A DNA stretch of 64,000 nucleotides, taken from positions 1-64,000 of the forward strand of contig CAZXGI010000003.1 of NCBI GenBank assembly GCA_964639965.1, written 5' to 3'. Positions 35,623 through 45,310 of the stretch are shown here, piece after piece. How positions within the stretch are numbered: position 1 is the stretch's first letter; each line of letters opens with the position of its first letter. Source of the stretch: TMED23 sp964639965. GTDB taxonomy: Bacteria; Pseudomonadota; Alphaproteobacteria; Rhodospirillales; UBA2165. The position numbers and the translations under genes are program-made. The notes beneath the pieces were generated by a model that saw only the letters and a list, made by a program, of their open reading frames with translations, was not told the origin of the DNA and did not search any database.

Positions 35623-36729
35623 TTAAGACCAAACTTTTTCGGCTACAGCAACAACTAGTTCGAGTTTTTTCTTTTGATCATCTATTGTAATAGGATTACC
35701 CGCTACTGTGCTTGCAAATCCACATTGAGGACTTAAAGCTAGCTGATCCATATCTATAAATCTTGAGGCTTCATCTATTCGTGATCTCAATTCATCATGT
35801 GATTCCATTTGAGGCGTCTTACTGGATACTAACCCGAGGACTACGACTTTGTCTTCTGGGACAAATTTTAGCGGCTCAAAGTCTCCTGCTCGCGGAGAAT
35901 CATATTCTAAAAAGAATGCATTAACGTCAAGTTTGTTAAAGAATTTTTCGGCAAATGCCTCATATCCCCCTTCAGATAGGAATTTACCTTTATAATTTCC
36001 TCGGCACATATGAATAGCAACAGTTACTCCTTCAGGTCGTTTCATTAAGCAATCATTAAATAAGTCAATATAATCATTCATTAATTGAACAGGATTTAGG
36101 CCTGCCGCTTCTACTTTATGTTGAACTTTTGGGTCGCTTAACATGGGAATGGGAACATCATCCAATTGGATATATGTGCAACCAGCACTTGCAAGAGCAT
36201 TTATTTCTTCCTGATAGACTTTAGATAAATCAGAAAAATATTCTTTTGTCGTTTCATAGATGCCAGGCTGAATGGTTTTGTCCAATCGAAACATATGCAA
36301 GGTTGGTGGAGAGACGATCGTAATTTTTGGTATTTGACTAGAATTAGCTTTTAAGAAATCAAATTCGTCACCAGCGATTGATACTGTGCGTGATATCTTA
36401 TCAGTTACTATCGGAGCAGTAAAATTTTGTTCTTCACCATTTTCATCGTGAAATGTAAAATTTGAATCAGCAATTTCAAACCCATTTACGCGATCAACAA
36501 ATGTTGACCAATATGAAGCCCTTCTAAACTCACCGTCCGTTACCAATTTTAATCCAACGTCTCGTTGTAGCTCTATCGCATCCTTAATTGCAGCATTCTC
36601 TACAGCTATAACGCCATCGCGATCAATCGAACCTTCTTTGTAACGTTTAAAAGCGTCATTAATGGATTTTGGACGCAAAAGACTTCCAACGTGATCTGCT
36701 CTAAATGGGGGTGTCGTTCTCAATGACAT
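35623..36729 (-). CDS. MetE C-terminal-domain-like protein (cobalamin-independent methionine synthase family, YxjG-like)
   Basis: A 368-residue barrel of the MetE-C/COG0620 family. Zinc-ligand positions are kept: HMCRGN (His, Cys), the Glu in FFLEYDSPRAG, and Cys in LSPQCGF. The N-terminal half of true MetE is absent. Family members of this size are linked to methyl transfer to homocysteine from alternative donors, or to degradation of organosulfur compounds; the true donor is not known. Starts with RTTPPFRADHVGSLLRP. A paralogue sits at 47981-49078 (same strand). Divergent from the PaaK-like ligase gene. Confidence 0.9.
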   Translation of the reverse strand: MSLRTTPPFRADHVGSLLRPKSINDAFKRYKEGSIDRDGVIAVENAAIKDAIELQRDVGLKLVTDGEFRRASYWSTFVDRVNGFEIADSNFTFHDENGEEQNFTAPIVTDKISRTVSIAGDEFDFLKANSSQIPKITIVSPPTLHMFRLDKTIQPGIYETTKEYFSDLSKVYQEEINALASAGCTYIQLDDVPIPMLSDPKVQHKVEAAGLNPVQLMNDYIDLFNDCLMKRPEGVTVAIHMCRGNYKGKFLSEGGYEAFAEKFFNKLDVNAFFLEYDSPRAGDFEPLKFVPEDKVVVLGLVSSKTPQMESHDELRSRIDEASRFIDMDQLALSPQCGFASTVAGNPITIDDQKKKLELVVAVAEKVWS

Positions 36730-36822
36730 TAATTAAATCCTTTAAAAACTCGTTATAAACTGTTTATTATTTTCAATAAATATAACTAAAAATCAATAGA
36801 TCAACAAAAGATGGAGATGCCA

Positions 36823-38235
36823 ATGTCAAATAGTCTTAAAGATCAGACACGAAATGCTTGGCTCGAAGTACTTGCTAAATATAAGTTGGATTCAGCTGGT
36901 CCTGTAACTGATCAAATCTGGTCACCTCAACTGGAATCCATAAGCAGAGATGAATTAATAGGAATTCAAAATGCAAAATTGAAGCTCCTCACTCCATTCC
37001 TCTATGAAAACAGTGAATTTTATAAGAGGCGGTTTGATCGACTAGATTTGGTTCCAACTGATATCCAAAGTATAGATGATCTTTCAAAATGGCCGGTTGT
37101 TGATAAATTAGAAATGATGGAGGATGTGGAGAAAAACCCTCCCTATGGTTCATATTCAACAATGGATGAACACCTTTGGAATAAGCGTGGTTGGATGCTT
37201 TTTTCTTCTTCGGGTTCGAGCGGAGTTCCTAGAGTATTTCGGTATTCTCATATTGATCGTGATCTTTGGGAGTGGGCGAATGCTCGCGCTATTTATTCTT
37301 TCGGAGTAAGGCCAAATGATACTGTCTTTCTAGCGTCTGGTTATGGTCCCCATGTTTTTGCCTGGGGTGTTCAGTATGCATTACAAAGGATGAACGTCGC
37401 TTCGATTCCTGGAGGTGGAATGACAACAGATATGCGAGCAAATCTCATAGAACGATTTAAGCCGACAGTGTTGTGTTGCACGACATCTTATGCCCTCCAT
37501 CTTGGCCGGGTAATGGAAGAGAAGGGTATCGATCCGGCTGCAAGTTCTATTCGGATGTTATTTGTTGGCGGCGAACCAGGGACCGGAATAATCAACACTC
37601 GCAATCGCTTAAAAGATCTATGGAGTGCTGAAATTAAAGAATTTTATGGCTGTACTGAAGCAGCTCCACATAGCGGTGGTTACTCATGTTCTCATTCAGA
37701 AGTTTCAAATGATCTCGTAGCAACGCACCTTATGGAAGATCATCAGATATGGGAACTCGTCGATCCTGATACATTAGATCTGGTTGAGGAGGGGGATCGA
37801 GGAATCACCGTATGCACCAACCTAAATTCTGAAAGTTCCCTGCAACTGCGATTTAATGTGGGTGATTATACCATTTATTCAACCAAAAAATGCGACTGCG
37901 GGCGAACCCACGTTAGAGCTATGGGTTCTTTTGCCGGTCGATCGGACGATCTAATAAATTTGAGGGGTATAAAAATGTATCCAGTTCAGCTAGAGCAGGC
38001 CATACGTGGCATCCCCAACATAGGGGATGAATATGAGATTTTAATAGAAACCACAGATTCAGGCTTAGATATTATGACGGCTCGAATTGAACATGTTGAT
38101 GACGTATCCGAGCAACTCATTAACGAAATCAAAACCCGTTGTGAAGTCACAGTAGCAGTAGAAATACTAGCACCCAACACATTGCCAAAAACTGAATTTA
38201 AGGCAAAACGTATCCGGGATAAAAGGGTCAAATAA
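36823..38235 (+). CDS. Phenylacetate-CoA ligase family protein (PaaK-like adenylate-forming)
   Basis: Activates a carboxylic acid with ATP and CoA. The 470-residue product has the AMP-binding loop FSSSGSSGVPRVF, FYGCTEAAPHSGGYSC, the D of RFNVGDYTIYS, the CxCGRTH motif, and the C-terminal hinge GRSDDLINLRGIKMYPVQLE typical of PaaK-like enzymes. I chose ATG 36823 because GGAG (36813-36816) stands six bases before it; ATG 36811 lies upstream of that site. The acid is not known; it need not be phenylacetate, as no paa genes are nearby. Divergent from the MetE-like gene. Confidence 0.9.
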   Translation: MSNSLKDQTRNAWLEVLAKYKLDSAGPVTDQIWSPQLESISRDELIGIQNAKLKLLTPFLYENSEFYKRRFDRLDLVPTDIQSIDDLSKWPVVDKLEMMEDVEKNPPYGSYSTMDEHLWNKRGWMLFSSSGSSGVPRVFRYSHIDRDLWEWANARAIYSFGVRPNDTVFLASGYGPHVFAWGVQYALQRMNVASIPGGGMTTDMRANLIERFKPTVLCCTTSYALHLGRVMEEKGIDPAASSIRMLFVGGEPGTGIINTRNRLKDLWSAEIKEFYGCTEAAPHSGGYSCSHSEVSNDLVATHLMEDHQIWELVDPDTLDLVEEGDRGITVCTNLNSESSLQLRFNVGDYTIYSTKKCDCGRTHVRAMGSFAGRSDDLINLRGIKMYPVQLEQAIRGIPNIGDEYEILIETTDSGLDIMTARIEHVDDVSEQLINEIKTRCEVTVAVEILAPNTLPKTEFKAKRIRDKRVK

Positions 38236-38315
38236 ATAAATTAATACTATCAATTATTATCAAACTAAGTATATGATACTAAGAAACAAAATTATACAGC
38301 ACCCAGGGGATTAAG

Positions 38316-38714
38316 ATGTCAGCAAAGGCTGCATTAACAGTTATCGGTTTGGTAATGTTCTTTCAGGGACTTTGCTTTTATTTTTTCTCTATACCTATAA
38401 CGAAAGCCATGTTTCCTACGTCTACAGCTGAAGCGATTGAAGTTGGAGCAGTGTTACGCGAAATTTTAGCTGCTGGTTCGATGTTCATTGGAATTATTTT
38501 GTTCTTAGCTCGAACTAACGTAACAAGTGCAGCAAAGCGCATACTTTTTGGCGCTTCTATTGGATTTAGCCTATTAATTGTCATTCTAATACATATTGCT
38601 GTTTCTAATGATTTTGTTAGTGTTCCTATTGCTCCTTTGATAATATTTGCAATATTTGCCGTTATTTCATTTTTGTTTGGTGATCCGGGAATCAGCGATA
38701 GAAGGGGATACTAA
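38316..38714 (+). CDS. Small four-helix membrane protein, unknown function
   Basis: 132 residues with four predicted transmembrane helices (about 5-29, 43-65, 75-97, 102-122) and a short polar end GDPGISDRRGY. I do not recognise the family with certainty; the overall pattern recalls DUF4345-type four-helix proteins. GGGG about nine bases before ATG 38316 supports translation. It sits 80 bp after the ligase gene and may be in the same transcript. Confidence 0.75.
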   Translation: MSAKAALTVIGLVMFFQGLCFYFFSIPITKAMFPTSTAEAIEVGAVLREILAAGSMFIGIILFLARTNVTSAAKRILFGASIGFSLLIVILIHIAVSNDFVSVPIAPLIIFAIFAVISFLFGDPGISDRRGY

Positions 38715-38787
38715 GTTATTCTCTGTTTTAGGCTTATTTTAGATATTATTTTTCAAGATTAACCCTTATTTAAAAAAAAATCTATTG

Positions 38788-39969
38788 ATGTCTTTCCTCA
38801 AAAATAAATTCCACACATTAATGAAAACCCAAGGCTTAAAAGCTGGACTTCATCCCGTTAAAGGTTTGGAAGGTGAAAGCGAACGACTGGATGAAATAGA
38901 GCGCCTAGACCTTATTGATAAAAACGTAACCAATGATAGACACTTAAACAATGTTACAGAATTAGCCTGTTATTTAACCGAAAAACCACAATGCACGATT
39001 AACTTGCTTACCGATAGCAGCCAGATTTCAAAAAATAATCATGGCTTTAATATTCCAGAGAAAATAATGCTTAAGGAAATCCCAAGGGATATTAGCATAT
39101 GCCAATATGTACTGGAGTTACCAAAGGAGCAATTGGTCATTGAAAATGTTAAGGAACACAATAAAACTAAAAATTTTCATAAAATGCCAATGGCGCCAAA
39201 TATTCAATTTTACGCAGGAACACCTATTATAACCAGACGTGGCTTTACTGTGGGAACATTATGCGTAATGGATAATCAACCGGGCAACCTAGGTCACAAT
39301 CAAAAGGAAGGTCTGCGTCTGTTATCAGATCAAGTTAGTAACTTATTGGAATTAAATTCAAATAATCAAGATATTGCCGCACAAGATTCAGGCAATATAG
39401 AATCATCAACTATGGAAGGTGCTTACTATTCTTCAGCAACAATTTTATTTACTGATTTTGTTGGATTTACAAATATTACTGAGAGTATTGAACCTGGTGA
39501 ATTAATTGAAACATTAGACGAATTTTTTATGTCATTTGATCAAATCATTGAAAATTATGGCTTAAAAAAAATCAAAACCATTGGGGACTCCTATATGGCT
39601 GTTGGTGGCGTTCCAGATGGACGTAAAGGGCACGCCTTAGAAGCCTGTAAAGCTGGGCTAGATATACTCCAAATAGTTAAGGCTTTAAATATTAAACGTA
39701 ATGTCCTAGGACAAATCCCCTGGGAGATTAGAGTGGGTATACATACAGGTCCTTTAATTGCGGGATTCTCAAATGCTGGTTTTGATATTTGGGGTGACGC
39801 TGTTAATGTTGCTGCTCGATTAGAGAGTTCCTCTGAACCCGGTAAGGTTCAAATTTCAAAAGCAACACATGAATTTGTAGAGCAATCAGCAGATGTTACG
39901 GATCGAGGTTCTATCGAATTAAAAAATAAAGGGAAAATGCAAACTTTTTTCCTCAATCATTTGAACTGA
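38788..39969 (+). CDS. GAF domain - class III adenylate cyclase
   Basis: Signal enzyme predicted to make cAMP. About 393 residues: an N-terminal GAF-like sensor (about 45-190, with the typical FYAGTPIITRRGFTVGTLCVMD), then a class III cyclase domain (about 210-393). Catalytic residues are intact: metal Asp in FTDFVGFTNITE, KTIGDSYMAVGG (Lys and second Asp), and WGDAVNVAARLES with the transition-state Asn and Arg. I prefer ATG 38788 to the adjacent TTG. No transmembrane helix is evident, so it is probably cytoplasmic. Ligand of the GAF domain unknown. Confidence 0.92.
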   Translation: MSFLKNKFHTLMKTQGLKAGLHPVKGLEGESERLDEIERLDLIDKNVTNDRHLNNVTELACYLTEKPQCTINLLTDSSQISKNNHGFNIPEKIMLKEIPRDISICQYVLELPKEQLVIENVKEHNKTKNFHKMPMAPNIQFYAGTPIITRRGFTVGTLCVMDNQPGNLGHNQKEGLRLLSDQVSNLLELNSNNQDIAAQDSGNIESSTMEGAYYSSATILFTDFVGFTNITESIEPGELIETLDEFFMSFDQIIENYGLKKIKTIGDSYMAVGGVPDGRKGHALEACKAGLDILQIVKALNIKRNVLGQIPWEIRVGIHTGPLIAGFSNAGFDIWGDAVNVAARLESSSEPGKVQISKATHEFVEQSADVTDRGSIELKNKGKMQTFFLNHLN

Positions 39970-40088
39970 TTTCTATAGATTTTATTCCTGTGAAAATTTA
40001 AATTAATGATAAAATATAGATGGGAGCTCTGTTTCCTCAATGGACATCATCGCAGATTTTTGCGACAATTCTCTAATTTAATCAAAGA

Positions 40089-41276
40089 ATGAATTCAATT
40101 TATTTCAGTAGACAAAATATGAAATATGAAATTTTTAGAAAACCAATAATTGTTAAGTTTGAAGATCAAGCCTTATTTGCGGAGACATATGGGTTCGTCG
40201 GAAGCCAGGGCTATGTTTTTCTTGAAGGACAACTTATTATTCCAGAAGGTCTAAAATCTGATACGCTTTTTGTTTTTATGCACCCGGCAACTACTTTAAA
40301 CTTAATGCCATTTCCAATCGGACTTGCTGCGGCTGGGCAACACATTATGTGTTGTGGGAGCCGATACGCTAAGAATGATACAGCGCTAATAATGGAAAAA
40401 GTTGTCATTGATTTGGGAGAATATATCCGATATGCAAAAGAACACCTTGGCTACAAAAAGATAGTTTTAATGGGTTGGAGTGGTGGGGGGTCGCTAGCTT
40501 TGCTCTACCAAGCCGAGGCTTTGAACCCAACGATAGTTGAAACACCGGCAGGCGATCCAATAGTTATAGCAAAGGCAAAGCTAATCCCTGCTGATTTAGT
40601 CGTATTTATTGCGGCTCATATTGGACGGGCACGAATCCTATCGGAATGGATAGATCCTTCAGTTAAAGATGAGTTAAATCCTGATGATCGTGAAGTTGAA
40701 TTAGATTTGTACAATTTAGATAATCCCAATCAACCACCATATAATGAAAATTTTATCGAACGGTTTCGAGCTGCCCAAAAAAAACGGATTTCAAAAATTA
40801 CTAAACAAACAAGAAAACTATTAGCCGAAATAAAGACAAATAACGATATTGAAGTTGAACGCCCATTTATGGTTAATCGTACAATGGCCGACCCTCGATT
40901 TTTAGACAATAATCTCGAACCAAATGGACGGAAACCAAATTGGTGTTTTCTTGGAATCCCAAAAATGGTGAATGTAGGTCCAATAGGACTAGCTCGCTTT
41001 ACTACTCTAAGGGCATGGTTATCACAATGGTCTGAATTTTCAAATGCGGACGGTCTCGCTTGTGTCAAAAGAATAGAGACACCGCTGTTACTTATCGAAA
41101 ATGAAGCGGATGACGCAACTCCGCCAAGCCATACGCAACAAATATTTCGAAGCTCGATTAGTTCTGATAAATTGATGAAAGAGGTTTTGGGTGCGAATCA
41201 TTATTATAAAGACCAACCAGAAAAGCTAAAAGAGGCGATTTCGATTGTGTTGGATTGGGTCTCCGAGCGTATCTAA
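40089..41276 (+). CDS. Alpha/beta hydrolase family protein
   Basis: A 395-residue hydrolase. The nucleophile elbow is visible as LMGWSGGGSLALL (Ser), and a late His in EVLGANHYYKDQPEKL with an acidic LLLIENEADDATPP completes a probable triad. The middle (about residues 150-270) is a charged cap without recognisable similarity. The start could also be the ATG at 40119. Proteins of this kind are annotated only as alpha/beta hydrolase; the substrate cannot be given. Next gene is 39 bp downstream. Confidence 0.82.
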   Translation: MNSIYFSRQNMKYEIFRKPIIVKFEDQALFAETYGFVGSQGYVFLEGQLIIPEGLKSDTLFVFMHPATTLNLMPFPIGLAAAGQHIMCCGSRYAKNDTALIMEKVVIDLGEYIRYAKEHLGYKKIVLMGWSGGGSLALLYQAEALNPTIVETPAGDPIVIAKAKLIPADLVVFIAAHIGRARILSEWIDPSVKDELNPDDREVELDLYNLDNPNQPPYNENFIERFRAAQKKRISKITKQTRKLLAEIKTNNDIEVERPFMVNRTMADPRFLDNNLEPNGRKPNWCFLGIPKMVNVGPIGLARFTTLRAWLSQWSEFSNADGLACVKRIETPLLLIENEADDATPPSHTQQIFRSSISSDKLMKEVLGANHYYKDQPEKLKEAISIVLDWVSERI

Positions 41277-41315
41277 AATCGTAGTATATTAAACTACGGC
41301 GAGTAATTTATTAAT

Positions 41316-43361
41316 ATGAGTGAATCCAGTTCTTTTGATCAAGGCTCTGATGCCGAACTAAAAAACCTAAATATCGCTGTACAACACCACAGTAATGATC
41401 GCTTGGCTGAAGCTGAGACTATTTATAGACAGATTTTAAAAAATAACCCCAATCAAGCTGTGGCTCTGCATCTACTCGGCATATTAGCTCATCAAGTTGG
41501 GCAAAGCGAATCTGCCATTGATCTCGTAAAAAAGTCACTTACCATTAATTCAAATTATGATGAGGCATATTTTAACCTTGGAAACATTTACAAAGATCTG
41601 CAACAACATCATGAAGCTATAGAAAACTACACCCAGGCTTTAAAAATTAAGCCTGATCACCATGAAGCACATAACAATTTAGGTATAACTCTTGCTAATC
41701 TGAGAAATTTCGATGAAGCCATTGTGAGTTTCAATAAGGCATTGGCAATTAAACCTGATTATACTAATGCACACAGTAACTTAGGCTTGGCCCAAAAAGC
41801 CGTGGGAAATTTTGAAGAAGCCATAACCACCTTCAAAAAATCCCTCAGTATAGAACCCAGTGACCCCGAAGTGCATTCAAACTTGGGTATTACTCTAAGA
41901 GATCTTGGAAAATTTGGCGAGGCTATAAATAGTTTTGATAAAGCCCTCACGATCAAACCCGATGATGCTGTAATTCATTCTAACAAGGGTATTGTTCTCA
42001 GAGATCTCGGCAAACTTGAAGAAGCTAAAAAGAGCTTTAATAAGGCTCTCTCAATTAATCCCGATTATGCAGAAGGGCTAAATAACCTTGGTTTAACACT
42101 CACAGATATCGGGAACCTTGATGATGCAATTGCCAGTTTTTCCAAAGCAATGGAAATAAAGCCCAAGTACAGTGAAGCACTAAATAATCTATGTGAACTT
42201 TATGAAAAACATAATATGGTTACTGAATTAGGAAGAACTATAAACGATGCCCAAATAACATTTCCGGATAACGATCCAAATCTTCTTTACCGTTTGGCTC
42301 AACTTGCTAACAGGGAAAATAGGTTTGATGATGCACAAAAAAACCTTGAACGTATAAAACCTGACGAACTTCCAGCGATGGTGAGGCCAGGATATTCAAC
42401 TCTTCTTGGGAAAACCTATGATAAACTAGGTATGTTTGCCAAAGCTTTTAGACAATTTGAGACTGCCAATAATGTTATTAATAATCCAATGAGGGTAAAA
42501 AAAATTAACAGCCATCGTTACCTGGAGAACATATCTCAATTAACGGGATCATGGTCGAGCGCTGTAAAAAATAAACAACCTCAATCAAATGATCTAACAG
42601 ACAAACGTTCACTTGTATTTCTCATTGGGTTCCCTCGTTCAGGCACAACACTTATTGATACTATATTACGTTCACACCCTGAAATATCGGTCATTGAGGA
42701 AAAACCGATGGTCCAGCTGATGTGCGACACCATTGGAGACTTGGCGACTCCAAATCTTCTGAGTAATTTAAAAGACGATCAATTATCTGAGCTAGACAGA
42801 GTGTATTTTGACGAGCTTTATTTCCATATCTCTAAAGAGGATTCTAAACAAAATCTTATTATTGATCGAAATCCACTAAATATTGTTAACGTTGGCTTAA
42901 TACACCGAGTTTTTCCAAAAGCTAAATTTATTCTAACTTTAAGGCATCCATACGACTGCGTTTTAAGCTGTTTTATGCAAAACTTTGAATTGAACGATGC
43001 GATGGTCAATTTTTTGTCATTAGACAAAACAGCCAAATTTTACGATTCTGTAATGTCCCTTTGGGTTCATTATTCTAACGCCCTTGATCTTGAAGTAGAG
43101 ATCCTGAAATATGAGGATTTAATCCATAATATGCGAGGCTCAATAGAACCTATCTTAAATTTCATGGACACTGGATGGCATGAAAATTTACTGAATTATC
43201 AACAGACCGGTTTATCTCGAAGAAAAATAAATACTGCTAGCTACAATCAGGTAACACAAAGTCTTTATAATGATTCTATTGGTAGATGGAAAAATTATGA
43301 AACTCAAATGGAAAGGGTACTTCCCCTCCTTGAACCTTGGTCAGTTAAATTTGGATATTGA
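41316..43361 (+). CDS. TPR repeat - sulfotransferase fusion protein
   Basis: 681 residues. The N-terminal half (about 10-300) has eight or nine tandem TPR units of 34 residues, such as EAYFNLGNIYKDLQQHHEAI and EAHNNLGITLANLRNFDEAI. The C-terminal part (about 425-681) is a sulfotransferase: phosphosulfate loop LIGFPRSGTTLIDTIL and 3'-phosphate site RHPYDCVLSCFMQNF. The enzyme would transfer sulfate from PAPS to an unknown acceptor, perhaps a protein or glycan held by the TPR part. The fusion family is common in marine bacteria. At DNA level the TPR units are diverged 102-bp repeats, which could help recombination. Confidence 0.93.
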   Translation: MSESSSFDQGSDAELKNLNIAVQHHSNDRLAEAETIYRQILKNNPNQAVALHLLGILAHQVGQSESAIDLVKKSLTINSNYDEAYFNLGNIYKDLQQHHEAIENYTQALKIKPDHHEAHNNLGITLANLRNFDEAIVSFNKALAIKPDYTNAHSNLGLAQKAVGNFEEAITTFKKSLSIEPSDPEVHSNLGITLRDLGKFGEAINSFDKALTIKPDDAVIHSNKGIVLRDLGKLEEAKKSFNKALSINPDYAEGLNNLGLTLTDIGNLDDAIASFSKAMEIKPKYSEALNNLCELYEKHNMVTELGRTINDAQITFPDNDPNLLYRLAQLANRENRFDDAQKNLERIKPDELPAMVRPGYSTLLGKTYDKLGMFAKAFRQFETANNVINNPMRVKKINSHRYLENISQLTGSWSSAVKNKQPQSNDLTDKRSLVFLIGFPRSGTTLIDTILRSHPEISVIEEKPMVQLMCDTIGDLATPNLLSNLKDDQLSELDRVYFDELYFHISKEDSKQNLIIDRNPLNIVNVGLIHRVFPKAKFILTLRHPYDCVLSCFMQNFELNDAMVNFLSLDKTAKFYDSVMSLWVHYSNALDLEVEILKYEDLIHNMRGSIEPILNFMDTGWHENLLNYQQTGLSRRKINTASYNQVTQSLYNDSIGRWKNYETQMERVLPLLEPWSVKFGY

Positions 43362-43414
43362 ACCAAAATTATTAATTGCAGTTATGGGTAAAAGTATTTA
43401 ACAAATAATTGTAA

Positions 43415-43504
43415 TGGAGGAGAGAGAGGGATTCGAACCCTCGAGACGCTCACACGCCTGGCAGTTTTCAAGACTGCTGCCTTCAACCACTCGGCCACCT
43501 CTCC
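43415..43504 (-). tRNA. tRNA-Ser (anticodon UGA)
   Basis: Minus-strand cloverleaf of 90 bases including an encoded CCA. Acceptor GGAGAGG pairs with UCUCUCC (last pair G-U); D-arm GCCGAGUGGUUGAAGGC; anticodon stem GCAGU/ACUGC around CUUGAAA, giving anticodon UGA (plus-strand 43468-43470); long variable arm as expected for Ser; T-arm GAGGGUUCGAAUCCCUC. The base before CCA reads U, where serine tRNAs normally have G. Reads UCA and UCG codons; it is not the selenocysteine tRNA, which has anticodon UCA. Confidence 0.95.
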
Positions 43505-43899
43505 TTTTCTAATCAGACCCAAAAAAATTAAAAATATTTTATACACATGCACCTAATTTCTCGTGTTTATGATTGCTTCTACTAATTTACAATTTTCAGA
43601 TCGTTAAGAACCTATGCCAAATGGTATACATTCTTTCATAGGTAAAGTTTAAACCTTTTCTAATACATCGACGTAAACGTCAAGCCTTAAAGAATGAGAT
43701 TTAAACAATTTACTAGTTATGTTTTGACTAAAAAAATAAATGGACTTAATTTAGTAAAAATTATCAAGACTTTAAGTATATTACACTTCAAAAATTTAGA
43801 GTATTTACTTAATTCTATTCTAATTGATATATTAATTTGAAAATGGGGCTTAATTATTTGCCTAATATCGAGAGCCTAAACTTTAGGGATCATATTAAA
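43505..43899. other. AT-rich intergenic region between tRNA-Ser and lipoprotein gene
   Basis: About 395 bases with the tRNA promoter (leftward) and probably the lipoprotein promoter (rightward). An in-frame ATG at 43837 would extend the lipoprotein into it but lacks support. No other gene, hairpin or repeat was recognised. Confidence 0.5.
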
Positions 43900-44385
43900 A
43901 TGTTAAAAAGTCGTATCTTATTCAATCATTTTTTCATAAATTTTTTTATCACCTGTTTATTGATATTTGCTTTATCAGGATGTGCAACAGGAATTCCATT
44001 TAACAGTGCAAAGGACGAAATACCCTCTTTGAAGTCTGACATGGGGCGTATTTTCGTATATAGAAGTTTTAACCCATTAGCGCTTCTAAAACCGTTAGTG
44101 TTTAAATTAGATGGCAAGAATATTGCCGATACTTTTGCCTCAACTGTATTTTACCATGACGTAAAACCGGGCAAACATACCGTCAATTTAAAAGATGCTG
44201 AAAAGGATTTGTCTTTTAATCTAACCATGGGTGGATCAGTATATTTGCGATACTCGATTGTTCCTGATTCAGTATCGGAGGGGAACGCGATAGTTGAACT
44301 GATAGATTCTAAAACTGCTATGATCGAACTAGATAGGGTCCGCTTGATTGAAAAAAATTTGAGGTTTCCTGAAGAGCATAAATAA
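43900..44385 (+). CDS. DUF2846-like lipoprotein
   Basis: 161 residues from ATG 43900, with a lipoprotein signal: basic start MLKSRILFN, hydrophobic core, and lipobox LSGC near residue 25. After the cysteine a small beta-rich domain includes GRIFVYRSFN, VFKLDGKNIADTF, KPGKHTVNL and GGSVYLRYSIV, the pattern of DUF2846 lipoproteins. An earlier ATG at 43837 adds 21 residues before the signal peptide and is unlikely. AGGG lies about eleven bases upstream of the chosen start. Function unknown; outer-membrane or inner-membrane attached. Confidence 0.8.
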   Translation: MLKSRILFNHFFINFFITCLLIFALSGCATGIPFNSAKDEIPSLKSDMGRIFVYRSFNPLALLKPLVFKLDGKNIADTFASTVFYHDVKPGKHTVNLKDAEKDLSFNLTMGGSVYLRYSIVPDSVSEGNAIVELIDSKTAMIELDRVRLIEKNLRFPEEHK

Positions 44386-44587
44386 CTTGAATATTATAAT
44401 GATAGTGCATCATATAAATTCTTTGCGATTAAATGAATAGGAAAGAGCCCTTAAATTCCATATTGCGGCAGTAGATTTTACTAAATTGATTAGGGTAAGC
44501 ATTTTAGCCTATCAGTTTCGTCAGTTTATGGATTATTTGGAAAACCATAATTTGGATAGAATGTAATTTAATAGGAGTATAATTAAA

Positions 44588-45280
44588 ATGGAATATGCAA
44601 TTTCATCGGTAACACAATCATCGATTGGAATTGATGGGGGAAAAAAACATTTTCCCATACGACGTATATATTGTGTAGGTCGGAACTACCGTGCGCATGC
44701 TATCGAAATGGGTGCCGATCCAGATCGCGAAGCTCCATTTTTTTTTATGAAACCATCCGATGCGATTGTTGAAAATGGCTCCACTATTCCTTACCCTAAT
44801 CAGACAACAAATTTTCATTATGAGATTGAACTTGTAGTAGCGATAGGCAAATCAGGAGATAATATCATTGAGGAAAATGCTTTGAAACATGTTTGGGGTT
44901 ACGGTGTTGGCATCGATTTAACTCGACGCGACCTTCAAAGCGAAGCAAAGAAAACTGGTCGACCATGGGATATGGGGAAGAGCTTTGATCATTCAGCTCC
45001 ATGCTCAGACCTCAGGCCAGTGAGTGATGTAGGTCATCCAGATACCGGTAACGGAGCAATCTGGATAAAAGTCAACGGAGAAATAAAGCAGCAAAGCACT
45101 CTTGATTTGCATATTTGGAATGTCGCTGAAACTATTAGCTATTTGTCTAAATTTTGTAAATTAATGCCTGGGGATCTTATCTTTATGGGAACTCCAGAAG
45201 GCGTGGGTCCATTAGAATCTGGAGATACAATAGAAGGACATATTGATGGATTAGGCGATTTAAGAATTAAAATCAGCTAG
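44588..45280 (+). CDS. Fumarylacetoacetate hydrolase family protein (fumarylpyruvate-hydrolase-like)
   Basis: 230-residue FAH-fold hydrolase that cleaves carbon-carbon bonds of beta-diketo acids or related compounds. Metal ligands are in HYEIELVVAIG (two Glu) and the later Asp region GVGIDLTRRDLQSEAKKTGR; RPWDMGKSFDHSAP and LIFMGTPEGVGPLESGDTI complete the family pattern. The RDLQxxAKKxGRPWDxGK stretch is typical of the short fumarylpyruvate hydrolases of gentisate breakdown, but no gentisate dioxygenase is nearby. AGGAG is about nine bases before the ATG. Followed by AKR and SDR genes with small gaps (30 and 5 bp), so probably one operon. Confidence 0.92.
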   Translation: MEYAISSVTQSSIGIDGGKKHFPIRRIYCVGRNYRAHAIEMGADPDREAPFFFMKPSDAIVENGSTIPYPNQTTNFHYEIELVVAIGKSGDNIIEENALKHVWGYGVGIDLTRRDLQSEAKKTGRPWDMGKSFDHSAPCSDLRPVSDVGHPDTGNGAIWIKVNGEIKQQSTLDLHIWNVAETISYLSKFCKLMPGDLIFMGTPEGVGPLESGDTIEGHIDGLGDLRIKIS

Positions 45281-45310
45281 TCATAAACTATAGAAAATAA
45301 TGAGGATAAG

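Noticed and set aside
43415..43504. Selenocysteine tRNA (selC)
   Set aside because: The anticodon loop is CUUGAAA, anticodon UGA, so it reads UCA/UCG serine codons. tRNA-Sec needs anticodon UCA and a longer acceptor arm.
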